In this document: positions 11,501 through 22,600 of the stretch, in pieces
Position numbering within the stretch: position 1 is the first letter of the stretch
Layout: each line of letters opens with the position of its first letter
Source of the DNA: Monocercomonoides exilis
Lineage: Eukaryota > Preaxostyla > Oxymonadida > Polymastigidae
Assembly (NCBI GenBank): GCA_001643675.2
Contig: LSRY02000028.1
Span: 124,001-188,000, forward strand
Direction of reading: 5' to 3'
Length of the DNA stretch: 64,000 nt
Notes under the pieces: model-generated
Database searches by the model: none
What the model was told of the DNA's origin: nothing
Seen by the model: only the letters and a program-made list of their open reading frames with translations
Made by a program: the position numbers and the translations under genes

Positions 11501-12628
11501 TTTAGGCCTTGGCATGCAGAGCTGAAAGAGGAAACGATACTTGGAGAAGAAGAAAAAGTACTTCCTTATAAACTTATAGTCGTTGAAGGGGGAACACTTA
11601 CTGCTTCACAATTAATTATTTACGGAAGAAACGGAAATATGAGTGGGAAAGCTCAACTTCGCAACAACGAAAACAAAATAAATTACAACTTCTTTAACCT
11701 GAATGAATTGGGACAGAAACCCAGAAAAGAGAATGGAAAAATTAGAGAGGACAATCCATTCTGCTCATGGGATAATGGACTTGTATTTCTGCGCAATTCT
11801 TATGTTTCTTACATAAACGACAGCTCGTTTTTTGACATCAGCGATGGAGCAATTCTTGCAAGCTCCACTGCACTGAAAATAAACAACTGCACCTTTTTAA
11901 ACAATCATCCGATTGGGATTGACTGGAAGAAATTTCCTTCCTTGCGACACAACATTCGTCAACATGGAAAAAAGCTCTCTGATTATGTTAATGTGAATTC
12001 TTTGGCATCTGGAAGCGATGGATTGAAAGGGAAGCCGTTTGGAATGCTATCTGATATAAAAGCATCTGGAAAAGCAGCCGACAAAATGGATTCGTATTTC
12101 TTTGCGCCTGTTTTGAAGAATGTGACTTTTGCAAAAAATGACACAAGCAACGCGAATGAGATCCAAGACGAAGAAAGAGCTGAAAATGAAATAGAAGCAA
12201 TTGTTCAAGGAAGTTATTTGTTTCCTTGTGGACTGATATTTGAAGTTTCGAAAAATAAGAAAGGACAAGATATGAAATGGAACGATTGCACAATTTATGA
12301 ATATGCTAATGAGACGGAGATGAAAGTGAAGATTCCTCAAAAACTGATTGATGTGGATGAATACACTTCTGTTGTGTGCTCCTTGACTTATCCCGACGGA
12401 ACATCAAATGGATTAAAAAAACGTACAGAAAATGTGGTTTTAATAAAGCAGAAGAAAGTTGATCCAAAGGATTCTCCTAAGCCTCAAAAAACCGTAACAA
12501 TCATTCTAGTTAGCGTCTTTGTCTCTATTGCTGTCGTTGTTGTGGTTGTTGTTGTAATTGTGTATGTTGTGAGGAACAAAAAGCGTAGACAGTACGTACA
12601 AATTCAAGGTTCCACTGATAATAATTAA
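8568..12628 (+). CDS. Right-handed beta-helix (pectin-lyase-like) surface membrane protein with in-frame TAG and a frameshift
   Basis: ATG at 8568 begins a signal peptide (MRSTLKFLMFFLLSCCTVE), then an in-frame TAG at 8625-8627, after which the same frame stays open to 10681. Three modules begin with similar Cys-Gly...Pro-Cys-Lys signatures: CGTEAEPCKTIARGIERL (about 8730), CGKPKKPPCKTIKKAVEKC (about 10040) and CGRKEEPCKLLSTGIKHG (about 11130). Each is followed by short strand-turn repeats with Gly-Gly and Cys (FRDCGARFGSG, FTNCQSKGHQLGGALYIE). At the AAAA run 10631-10634 the frame shifts: KGAKF in one frame continues as IYQCNFTNCQSKG in another. The second part ends with one transmembrane helix (about 12495-12570, very Val-rich) and a short basic tail, RNKKRRQYVQIQGS. 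Predicted topology: signal peptide, large extracellular beta-helix, single membrane anchor. A 36-nt intron removing the TAG is possible but shorter than the others here. Either a recent pseudogene or assembly errors. Confidence 0.75.
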
Positions 12629-13320
12629 AACTGTATAGAATGCTTGCAGGATAGTTTTGACGAAAAATGTGATTTTTCGAATTTATAATTATTTTATGCA
12701 TTCTGCCAACCCTTATTTCACATATATATTTTGCAAAATTGTTCTTTTTTGCAAATGAAAGATATCTCTATTGCTGTCTTTTTTTTCACTTTGTGATAAT
12801 ATGGAAATGGGGAGAGAATTTCATCTGTTTTAATAAAGAGTTTCATTTCGAATTTTGTAAAGATTTTCATTCAATTTTTGATTCGAATTCTGTATTTTTG
12901 AGATTATTTATTTATTTATTTATATTTATTTATTTATTTCATTATATGCATATTTTTAATTTTATTGAAAATGATCTTTGAGTTATTTTTTCACAATGGA
13001 AACTGTTCCTTTTTTAATCGAGTGCTTATTTTTACAATTAAGTTTTTATGTATTGCAAGTCTGTAATTTGACTTATTTTTATTGAAACTTTTGAGAAAAG
13101 AAATTTGAAGGGCAGTTTTTTGAAATCCAAATGCTTGCTTTCATTTGTTCATATTTTTTTAAAATTAATTGAACTCATCAAATAAAATAAAAAATACTTC
13201 TAAAAATCAGTCATAATTCACTTTGTTAATTTTTAATTTGAAACAAAATAATCTGTGAAAGAAGAAGAAAAAGAAAAAGAACATCAAATGCTAATCAAAC
13301 GTAATCCATATTTTTGTTTT
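12629..13320. other. Convergent intergenic region with TATT microsatellite
   Basis: Space between the 3' ends of two convergent genes. It contains a run of TTTA/TATT repeats at about 12905-12942 and otherwise AT-rich unstructured sequence. The open frame at 12739-12981 is Phe-rich translation of this AT-rich DNA and not a convincing gene. Confidence 0.5.
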
Positions 13321-16300
13321 CTAGTTTTTTGGTACAATAACGAAGTTAATATGAGATGGAAAATCAATAAAACTTCTTTCCTTTGCGTCTGAACGTGGAA
13401 AAGAAGCCACCACTTTTTGTTGCTCCGCTGGATGAAAGGCAAACTGTCCAATTGAGAATTCTCGATGCTTTTTCCACCTTGTTTGAGCGAATTCTCGTTT
13501 TTCCAGTGTTGCCAATGATCTAACTGCTGTTGCATTTTTGAGCATTCGATGAGGATTAATGTTTGCATATGATAACATCATTGCTCCACTTTTTTCGGTT
13601 AAAAACTGAGAATTAAAAATGTAATGCGATCGAGAAACAAGTTGCTTTTGGATTGAAATTGTAATTGAAGCACCAGAGTGACAAGAAGGCTCGTTCGAAA
13701 ATAGGAGAGGAGAAAGGCGAATCGGCACAAATAGCACAATCACTGAATTGTCAGATAATGATTTGTTTGATGAGATGTAGCCTGAGAGGGCATTCCATTG
13801 CATGGGTAACTTTACATCATACGTTTGTATTTCTTTTGATTTTCTTTCAAATTGAATCAAAAATTTAATAAAAGTATTATTTAGAAGAGGGAAAAATTGT
13901 TGTCTTTGTTGAAAAAGCGTCTTTTGTAGTTGAGGCATAAACCGTTCAAATGCGCAATTCACAAGAGGCTTTGAAAATAAGAAAGGCTGGACGTTTAATG
14001 GATATTTCTGAGTTTTAGCAGGCTTTCGTGAAAGATGTCTGGAGAATGAATGCGTTTGCTGAAGAAAGATAAACAGAGTAAATTCCAAAGGGCAGGAAGG
14101 CTTAACTCCAACAGGATAGCCTGATCTGTCAAATAAAGACGATGTCGGAAACAACGAAAGCTTCAGCGACGTCAGTGAAAGCTTCTTCACAAATTCATTG
14201 AACCTCTCTTTCTGATAATTCTTCGAAGAAGCAAACTTGTCCAAAATGTCGGATACAGCTGCACTTGTTCGAGTGATGGCATTTAAACAAGATGAACTAA
14301 CCTCCTCATAAACAGAAACAAAATGTTGTTCTGGGTTCAGCTGCGAGGCAATAGCATGCAGCTCGAGAGCTGCTGAAGTCACTTGATGCGAAAGGGGCAA
14401 CTTCTTTACGTCATTCGGAAGCAAAATGGGCTCAACCTCACTTGAGTTGCAAGAAATTGAATCAGCAATCATCAAGTCATTCTCCAGCTTCACCCACGGC
14501 ATATCTGCTGAGGGGTGACACTGAAAAATATTGGTAAAAGCACAGCTCAATGCGTGGACATATAGGAGAACAGATGACCAAATCATTTGATAGGAGTTTT
14601 CATTCTTTTCAGATAACTTTATTTTGCAATGTTCACAGCTAGAATCTTCGAAATACCCGAAAGAAAGTAAAAGATTAGTGGAAAGTGTAGATAAATGCTT
14701 TGTTTGATGAATAATCCAATCCCTTTGAAATCCATATAAGTCTGGCTGAAAGAATGGCGTTTGTTCAGTTGAATCGCTTTGATCGAATGTCTTGCTGTCT
14801 GCAAATGAATTCGGGTCTGTTGAGAATAAGTCTGCAAGTAGCTTAATAATAATGCAAAAGGAATGGCAAAGCTTAAAGAATGGCCTGTTGTTAGAGGATT
14901 TAAAAGATAACTTTGCCTTTTCTTTCTGCTGTTCATCATTTTGCATAAATGGAGACAATTGTTTGATCAAATTGTCACAAGAATCCAAAACGAAATCTCG
15001 CTCAGTAAAAATCGAGTGTTCGGCAAATGTTGCAAAGCCAGTAAGAGAAGGACGAAGTGTGATTGCCTTTGCGAATAAAGTGAAAAGCACAACATTCCAT
15101 TTCTCCATCTGCTCCAATGGCACATTCGCAACGACTGCAGGCAAATAATAGGAAGCAATCAGAGGCAGCGGCACATTCAGAAAATTGTCTTTGTTTTTAA
15201 AGTTCGCAAACATTGTGCGGAGTGCTGTCGAGGTATTCAATAAAGCCCTTCTGTTTCGTTTGCATAAATAATTTTTTTCTGAAATCGCATTTACCAAAAA
15301 ATCAAACGATTTGGGCGCAGCAGCCAAAGCTCCTTGTTCTTTATTTGTAACGTCTTGTGATTTATCTGACATCATCTTGACTTTTTCCATAAGCAAAACA
15401 TCATCTGACTTTGTTGAATGTTTTGCATCATCAGTAAAATCTGATTCCAACATTAGTGAATCAATAGAAGAGGAGTCGAATAACATCTCTTCGTTATTAA
15501 TAATTGCTATTTCTGTTTCTGTCACAACCATTTCGTCGAGCATGAACTGCGGCAACGACTCAAAAAAGCTGATACATCGTTTGTACACATCAATCTTTTT
15601 TTTCTCTACATAATAGTGTGAAGGATATTGGATCTCGCTGCTTGAATGCTTTTTAAACTTTCTCTTTACCGGCGCCACATCATCGCGATCGTATGACCTT
15701 TCTTTCGATTCGTCAGTGCTGTTCCGATTGGCTGCGGAATCATGAGCATATCGAAAATGAGATCTCCATCGATTGACCAATGCAGATTGTTCCCGCAGCA
15801 TCTTTTGAATGCCCTTTCTGGCTCCACACAGGACTGATATTCCAGCCTTCCACTCAATGTCTCCAGGAAGTGGCTGCACAATAATAAATTTGTCTTCCTT
15901 TGGCCGTTCTTTTCCCCAATAATCTGCCCAACCAGCATCTGTTGAAAGAGCATTTTCACACAGTAATTTCATTGATCCTTCTCTTCCAGAATTATTTGTT
16001 GGAAAAGTCTTCATACTTGAGTTTCCTTCAAGTTTCTTTAATTCAGCCTCTTCATCCACCCACCGACGAAGCAGCCTGGCTTTAGCGTATTGTACAATAA
16101 GAGGAAAAGGATGGTGCTTTGCTATGTTGTGGAATGCATAGTAGATATGTGGCATAAGCTGCGATGCATAATGTCTGAGTGATGATCCTTCAACAAATAA
16201 GAGCGAATGGAGCCCTTTCAGAAAGGATAAAGTCACCAACGACGAAGGAAGAACGAGATGTGCTGCAAAATGAAGCAGGCGAATCGCCTGTGCTTCGTCT

Positions 16301-17931
16301 GACTGCTTAACTTTGACGAACAACGTCTGTAGCTGTGGAGGTGTGAAGCAGCTCATTGATATTTGTGGCTGAAGAGAACAAGTTGGATGATTAGCATTGA
16401 AATCTGCTGAGATTGATCTACTTTTGAGCACATAAGAGCAAGCAATCAAGGATAGTTCCTGAAGATTCTCTGAAAAGCGATTTTTGGCTGCTTCGGTCTT
16501 TTCCTTGTCGGCATCAAACAGATGGGGCAATGCTATACACGCAAAAAAGGGATTGTTGCGAGAATGCTTCATTATTGTTTCATATGCAGCCAATCGCACA
16601 GAGCGGTGTTCATCTTCCAACGAGCGGAGGAGGCATCCCGCAGATGTGCGGTTCGAAAACACGGTGAAGTTGAAGAAAAGTGGCACGCACACGACATTCT
16701 CCAATGAAGTACCGTTTGAATCATCCATTCCAAGAATGTGCAACATAATGGAGTTATAGACAGAATTTGCTGCTGGTTTCTGAGATGATGAAACGCTTGT
16801 TGAAGGTTTATTCGAACCAGACGAAGGAGATGATGAGTGATCCGTTTTCTGCAGCTTAAGATTCTCTTTTTCCGATGAAAGTTGTTTTGAAACGCGATCA
16901 AGATGGATCATAGTGCTCAGATCCTCCTCCTCCTCTGCACCGTTAATATACAGCTGCTCGAAATATCGAAGAAAATCAAAAGTGATATCTCCGCTACAGC
17001 AATCCTTACGCTTTTGACGCATATGGGATTTAATTACGGTCATTGCATATTCTGAAAAGCATCCATCTTTGGAAAGAGTTTGAGCAAGCAAACAGTCATT
17101 CACTCCTTGCAGCTGTGTCATCAGCTCTAAAGCTAGTAATTGTATTTCCTCATTAGCATTTGAGCAAAATGAGCCTAAGTGAAGAAAGCAGTCATCGATC
17201 ATGCGAATCAGAAATGAATTCGTGCTTGAATTTTTATGTCTGTTTCTTTCGGAAAATATTTTTGATGTGTTGTGGACTTTTCGGATAGGCTTTGTTATAT
17301 CATTGCAACATGAAAATGAGGAACGAAAAAAGCTAGAAATGTCAACTTTTTGAGTTGGGGATACTCGAATAAGTTCTGAGGAATATCGAAATGCAATTGA
17401 TCCAAGTAATTTGAGAGATTCACAAACAACTGATGTCCAGCGCGAATTTGACAGAAATATGGCTGACTGGTAAAAGTGAATTATTTGCTCATTGCAAATA
17501 ACAGTTTTCAATCTAAATTTAGTTGACTCTAATTCTTTGAATTGATCAAAATTTTCTATTTTTTGCTTACACTGATCGATAAATATTCTTATGGAACTCA
17601 GTGACCCTGCAACAATACGCGGATCTCTGTGAAACAAAAGCGCATAACAAATGGAAATATAACGTTGAGAATAATCAATTATAAATTGCGAAATATCCAG
17701 ATGTTCCTCGTCGCTCAAGCTCATAAACTGTTTGTCATGAATTAGATTCTCCATCTTTGTAAGAATTAAATAAAAAATATTTGGTAAGGCTTCCAGTGAA
17801 CTTAAAAAAGAATCAATTTCTGTTTGCTTGCTGTATATGCATTGTGAAAGTCGAAATCGGTCCAATGTGCAAACGCATTCCGCACATAAAATAAGAGCGG
17901 ATGTTAAATCATTGTCACATTCTTGATTCAT
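13321..17931 (-). CDS. INTS4: Integrator complex subunit 4-like armadillo/HEAT protein
   Basis: Single uninterrupted frame of 1,536 residues, stop TAG. Two stretches align in order with animal INTS4: around residue 247, IDDCFLHLGSF then EEIQLLALELMTQLQ and LLAQTLSKDG (INTS4: VDDAFGKI, then VRVQAAKLLGSMEQ and LEQTLDKK), and near residue 430, AGCLLRSLEDEHRSVRLAAY (INTS4: GAFVHGLEDEMYEVRIAAV). Family knowledge: INTS4 pairs with the nuclease module INTS9/INTS11 of Integrator, which processes snRNA 3' ends and terminates transcription. This copy is about 570 residues longer than the human one (963), with a Ser/Lys-rich linker between the two matched blocks and a long C-terminal extension that I cannot match. 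Assignment rests on recalled motif order, not on a search; another HEAT protein remains possible. No intron is visible. Confidence 0.62.
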   Translation of the reverse strand: MNQECDNDLTSALILCAECVCTLDRFRLSQCIYSKQTEIDSFLSSLEALPNIFYLILTKMENLIHDKQFMSLSDEEHLDISQFIIDYSQRYISICYALLFHRDPRIVAGSLSSIRIFIDQCKQKIENFDQFKELESTKFRLKTVICNEQIIHFYQSAIFLSNSRWTSVVCESLKLLGSIAFRYSSELIRVSPTQKVDISSFFRSSFSCCNDITKPIRKVHNTSKIFSERNRHKNSSTNSFLIRMIDDCFLHLGSFCSNANEEIQLLALELMTQLQGVNDCLLAQTLSKDGCFSEYAMTVIKSHMRQKRKDCCSGDITFDFLRYFEQLYINGAEEEEDLSTMIHLDRVSKQLSSEKENLKLQKTDHSSSPSSGSNKPSTSVSSSQKPAANSVYNSIMLHILGMDDSNGTSLENVVCVPLFFNFTVFSNRTSAGCLLRSLEDEHRSVRLAAYETIMKHSRNNPFFACIALPHLFDADKEKTEAAKNRFSENLQELSLIACSYVLKSRSISADFNANHPTCSLQPQISMSCFTPPQLQTLFVKVKQSDEAQAIRLLHFAAHLVLPSSLVTLSFLKGLHSLLFVEGSSLRHYASQLMPHIYYAFHNIAKHHPFPLIVQYAKARLLRRWVDEEAELKKLEGNSSMKTFPTNNSGREGSMKLLCENALSTDAGWADYWGKERPKEDKFIIVQPLPGDIEWKAGISVLCGARKGIQKMLREQSALVNRWRSHFRYAHDSAANRNSTDESKERSYDRDDVAPVKRKFKKHSSSEIQYPSHYYVEKKKIDVYKRCISFFESLPQFMLDEMVVTETEIAIINNEEMLFDSSSIDSLMLESDFTDDAKHSTKSDDVLLMEKVKMMSDKSQDVTNKEQGALAAAPKSFDFLVNAISEKNYLCKRNRRALLNTSTALRTMFANFKNKDNFLNVPLPLIASYYLPAVVANVPLEQMEKWNVVLFTLFAKAITLRPSLTGFATFAEHSIFTERDFVLDSCDNLIKQLSPFMQNDEQQKEKAKLSFKSSNNRPFFKLCHSFCIIIKLLADLFSTDPNSFADSKTFDQSDSTEQTPFFQPDLYGFQRDWIIHQTKHLSTLSTNLLLSFGYFEDSSCEHCKIKLSEKNENSYQMIWSSVLLYVHALSCAFTNIFQCHPSADMPWVKLENDLMIADSISCNSSEVEPILLPNDVKKLPLSHQVTSAALELHAIASQLNPEQHFVSVYEEVSSSCLNAITRTSAAVSDILDKFASSKNYQKERFNEFVKKLSLTSLKLSLFPTSSLFDRSGYPVGVKPSCPLEFTLFIFLQQTHSFSRHLSRKPAKTQKYPLNVQPFLFSKPLVNCAFERFMPQLQKTLFQQRQQFFPLLNNTFIKFLIQFERKSKEIQTYDVKLPMQWNALSGYISSNKSLSDNSVIVLFVPIRLSPLLFSNEPSCHSGASITISIQKQLVSRSHYIFNSQFLTEKSGAMMLSYANINPHRMLKNATAVRSLATLEKREFAQTRWKKHREFSIGQFAFHPAEQQKVVASFPRSDAKERSFIDFPSHINFVIVPKN

Positions 17932-18629
17932 AAATGCATCACTTTTAAAATGCGAATTAGATCTTTAATCGAAAAGTATTATTATGTAATTGTTTTAAAA
18001 ATAATGAGTTTCAATTTTTTCACATAAAAGTCAAATTTTTGTTTTCAAATATGATAAATTCATTTTGAAAATCAGAGAGTTTATAATTATTTTTTTTTCA
18101 AACATTGAAAAATTATTTCAGGAAATATGTAAAAAGTGAAAACATGTTCCAAACAAAAAGTTTTTCAATTCAACATTTTGTTTGAAAGAATATTGATATT
18201 ATTGCATAAATATTTTTAATCAATTTGTTTGGGAAGATAATAATGAAATTATCTCATCCATGTAACAAGAAAGCTTTTATCTTAGTTTGAAGTGTTTTTC
18301 CACTTATTTGAGTGTTTGTCAACTTATTATGTACCAAAAAAAGTCTTGTTATTTTTCATAATTATTCAACGATATCGTTAGTTTTTATCAAAGTGGTTTG
18401 CTTTATTTATTTTCCAGATTTTAAACGGAATACTATTTTTTTGCTTTCTAAACTTTCATCCATTTTTCATTTATTGTGTCTTTTTTGTTATCCAATAGCT
18501 TGACCAATATTTTCTGCGCAAGAATATTTAACAAGTTATGATATAAAAGCAGAAATAGGATAAAGCAAATGGTGTTTTTTATGAAAAAATCAAAAATTTC
18601 TGTCCCAAATTATATTTACATGAGTCTTC
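17932..18629. other. Divergent intergenic region
   Basis: About 700 bases between the start of the INTS4-like gene and the GTPase-like gene, very AT-rich. It should hold both promoters. I see no repeat, RNA gene or convincing open frame (18312-18503 is Phe/Leu-rich noise). Confidence 0.5.
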
Positions 18630-19247
18630 ATGCAAGTTGTTGGGGAATTAGCTGTGAGAGTGAATGTGGCTGGTGTAGGCAATTCTGGAACTTCCAGTTT
18701 AATTTGTAGATATGTTCATGGGCATTATCCCGCAAATCAAAATGGATTAGGTGATTATTTTCATACGAAGCATGTTTCAATTGATGGGAAAAATGTTGGT
18801 GTTGGCATTTTTGAAACTATTTTAAAATACCGATTTGCTACAATGATGCCCTTGGTTTTTCGAGATTCGGATGCTTGTGCACTTGTGTTCAGCCTTGCAT
18901 CACACGAATCATTTGATGAGCTGAAAGATTTTAAAAAAGTAGTTGATAGGTGCGTTGAAGATATGCCTTACTGTTATCCGTTTGTTCTTATTGGAAACAA
19001 AAGTGATCAATGGGAAAATAGACAAGTTAGTCGATTTGAGGTGGAGGATTGGTGCAAGAAAGAAGGTATTTGCGCTTATTTTGAGACATCTGCAAAAACG
19101 GGAGACATAGTTGATAAATCATTTGAGGAATTAGGACGTTTGGCTGTGATATTTAAAAAATCAAAATACATGATGAAAGAACAACCAGTTGTTGAAGAGT
19201 CAGCTCATGAATCAAAGAAATCATCTTCAAAATGCATTATAATATAA
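18630..19247 (+). CDS. Ras/Rab-like small GTPase with degenerate nucleotide-binding motifs (pseudo-GTPase)
   Basis: Intronless 205-residue protein from ATG at 18630 to TAA. Ras fold landmarks are in order: P-loop position GVGNSGTSS, switch I NGLGDYFHTK, switch II region GIFETILKYRF, then G4 NKSD, G5 ETSAK and a C-terminal Cys-Ile-Ile-Ile CaaX box after a Ser/Lys hypervariable tail. Family knowledge: active members have GxxxxGK(S/T), a conserved switch I Thr and DxxGQ. Here the P-loop Lys is Thr, the switch I Thr is absent, and WDTAGQE reads FETILKY, losing the Asp, Gly and catalytic Gln. G4 and G5 remain. Inference: membrane-attached by prenylation, with weak or no GTP hydrolysis, perhaps binding nucleotide differently or acting as a scaffold. 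An AATAAA lies at 19437-19442, downstream of the stop. The exact CaaX ending supports TAA as a real stop. Confidence 0.85.
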   Translation: MQVVGELAVRVNVAGVGNSGTSSLICRYVHGHYPANQNGLGDYFHTKHVSIDGKNVGVGIFETILKYRFATMMPLVFRDSDACALVFSLASHESFDELKDFKKVVDRCVEDMPYCYPFVLIGNKSDQWENRQVSRFEVEDWCKKEGICAYFETSAKTGDIVDKSFEELGRLAVIFKKSKYMMKEQPVVEESAHESKKSSSKCIII

Positions 19248-19695
19248 AGTGCTGATTATAGAGGGAAAAACTTCAAAGTATTTTTCTTGAGTTATTCTTT
19301 TACTTTTTTGAGTGTTTTAAAAATTTTAAAAAAATCAAAAAACAATCTTTTAATGTTATTTATTTATTTTTTTAATGATTTTTTTGCTTCATGTTTTTGT
19401 TCAACTTTTGATTCGTTTATAATGTGTTTTCAATTTAATAAAGATTAATGGATGGTTGGATGGAAACAAAGAGGATTTATTAGTGTTTTTTGCTTTTGAA
19501 TTCTTTTTGAAGAGATGAATTTCCGTTATCAATCAGCTTGTCAAAGTTGTTTAAGTTTATTCGGATAGCAGTTTTTTGAAAGTTAGTATTTGTCTTTTTT
19601 AAGCATTAAAAAGCTATTTATAGAGCAATTGAAAAGAATAGAAATTCTGATGATCAAACCTAAATAATATAAATTTAAAGGATTTTTAATTAAAG
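19248..19695. other. Intergenic spacer
   Basis: AT-rich region between two plus-strand genes, with an AATAAA candidate polyadenylation signal at 19437-19442. Nothing else seen. Confidence 0.45.
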
Positions 19696-22600
19696 ATGTT
19701 TATAAAGCCAATACCCGTTCATAAAGTTCGAATAAAGCCAAAGATTGTTTGAATTATAATTTGAATTTGAGTTCAAAGAAAAGAATATTTTTATGTTTAT
19801 TTTTATTTTCAGGATGAATTGTTTTGTACTTTCATTAGTCTTCCAGAAACACAAAATTTTATAAAAACTTTGCTTGCGAGCGCAAAAGAAGGAACTCTAG
19901 ATGAATTTATTTCTACAACATTACAACAGCCTTCAAATACAACTCAGCCCCCTCTTTCACCTAGTTTCCCACGTCAATCTCGATTGGGAAGAGATGCAGA
20001 CCGTTCTTCATTTGGTCCTCAGCCTTTTTCAAGCGTTGATTCACCTACAATGGGATCTGGGAGACATGCACCTGCTTCACCTGTAGAGGTATTATTTTGT
20101 GAGTATTTTGAGATTTCATATTTTTTTATATTATTGTTCAGGGGCGTACCACATCGCCAATAAGCTCAAAAACCAAGCGCAATTCTATTCTTGGATATTC
20201 TTTGAATGAATTAGGAAATTTAAACGAAAAACAATTAGCAACGGCGAGCAAACAATCAACATCAACAATTTCTTCAGGAGGATCGAAATCTTCTCCTTCA
20301 AAAGCTGCATTACCGACAGTGGAAATGGAACGAATTTCAATAAAGCAAACATCGTCAACTGGCAGTGATGATCAGACAATTTCAGCAAAAATTGGAAGAG
20401 GAATATCAACATCTATTTTAGTTGATGAAGGTTCTTCAGAGAGAGGAAAAACGAGCACGTCATCTGCTCCCACTTCATCACCTCCACTCACTTCAAAGTC
20501 TCCCACTTCTTCGGCTTCTGCTTCATCTTCCTTATCTTCTGTGGGGAAAGGAAATGGCAAAAGCGGAGCATCTTTTTCATCTTCATCATCGAATTCTAAT
20601 ACAACACCTCTTACACCTGCCTCACCTTCAGCAGACAGGCAATCAATTAGCATTGTTCCTCCTAACAGTTTTATATTCACCCCTGACGTGTTAGTTACTC
20701 CTCCAGATGAGCAGATTGTTTGATGTTATTTTCATTTGTGAAATAATTTGCTTAATCTAACTGAATTTTTACTTAAAAAATTTTTTGTTTATTTCCTATC
20801 AATTTCCACTGTTATTTTAATCTCTTTTTTTTTTATTTTTCAATAATGTGAACAAATAAACCAGGATATTATACGCACTGTGTTCTCACAGCACCCCGAA
20901 GGCCTGACGCTGCCTCTCTTCCGCGAAGACCTGATCAAGCAGGCCTTTGAGCTGCCGGTGTGGTTTGCGCGCCCTCTTTTCCGGCGGATGATGAAAGGCA
21001 TCCGAATGAATGCAGACAACAAACTGCGAGTGGCGCGATTCGTCAGAGACGAGAAGACGGCTGCTGTGTGGGAAGGATGTGTGTATTTATATCATTGGCT
21101 TTAATTGTTCTGATAATAACTGCAATATGATTGCTTATCTTTATGTATCATCATCGTCATCGTCGTCGTCTTGCTGTTGTTGTTGTTGTTGTTGTTGTTG
21201 TTACACTTTTTCTTTTTCTTCTTTTCTTTTTCTTCTTTTCAGCACCGTCTCTCACTCCATTTTCTTCCAAATCACCTCACAAATTGCAAGGGCTAACCGA
21301 AGAAGAAGAGATGGAAGAAGAGCTCTACCGGATGATGGATGGAAAGTTTGACGGGAGCAGCGCAGCCAACAACGGCGCAAGCGCATTGGCTGTGCTGGAC
21401 GAAGGATTGCTGTCTGAGAAAAGTGCAATGGCGTTCTTCAACGATTACCTGAGAGGACTGACTCGCATTGAAAGGGCATTCAATGTTGTGAGGCGGCAGC
21501 GCAACCAGTTCATCGCCCCAGCAGACTGGAAGCCGTTTTTGGAAGGTTGAACTTTTTTTTTGTAATTTTTCTTGAATTCATTTTTAAATTATTTAACTTC
21601 TTTTGCTATTCTATTTATATTCGTGTTTTTAATGATTGCATTGTTTAATTGTATTTCATCATCATCCTCATCGTTTTCTCACTCAGATCTTTTGGATGTG
21701 CATCCTGGCCTTGACTTCCTGCGGCGCACACCCGAGTTCCAGCAGCGGTATCTGGAGACAGTGACAGTCAGAATGTTCTACACCGTCAACCGCGCCGAAG
21801 ACGAGCGGATGACTTTGGCTGAGCTGAACCGGTCTGATTTGGTGGAGGTGTGCCACGTGTGCGACGAGGAGCCGAACATCAACCACATCCTGCGCTTCTT
21901 CTCGTACGAGCACTTTTATGTGATCTACTGCAAGTTCTGGGAGCTCGACCAGGACCACGACCAGCTGATCAGCGACACCGACCTCTTCCGCTACGGCAAC
22001 TACTCGCTCACCCACACCACCATCGACCGCATCATCAACCAGCAAGCTCCTCGTAGGCTGAAGAGCCCTGTGCCAGGAAAGATGTGCTTTGAGGACTTCA
22101 TCTGGTTTCTTTTGAGCGAAGAAGACAAGACGACAGATACGGCAGTGGCGTACTGGTTCCGTGTGGTGGACTTGGATGGGGACGGGGTGCTGTCGGCGTG
22201 GGAGATGGAGCAGTGCTATGCAGAGCAGCTGGAGAGGGTGGAAGCGATGGGCATGGAGCAGGTGAACTTTGAGGATGTGTTGGTGCAGCTGGTGGATATG
22301 ATACACCCTAAGGGGAGACATGTACCGAGGATTGACGAGGCGCCTGCAGCGAGAGAAGCGAGGCTGGAGGGGAAGAAGAAGGGGAAGGGAGATATATCGA
22401 AGCAGGGCGGTTTGACATTTCTTTTGGATTTCTTTTGGATTTTGAAAATTTTTGTGCTTTTTCTTTGCATCTATCAATTTATCTGCATATTTGTTAAATA
22501 AATGTTTGAAACATAAATTTGATTGCTGTGTATTTTTTATAGCTGCAGCATTTGATCCTTCGTCCGTCTTTATCACTTTGGCTGACATGCTGTCATCGAA

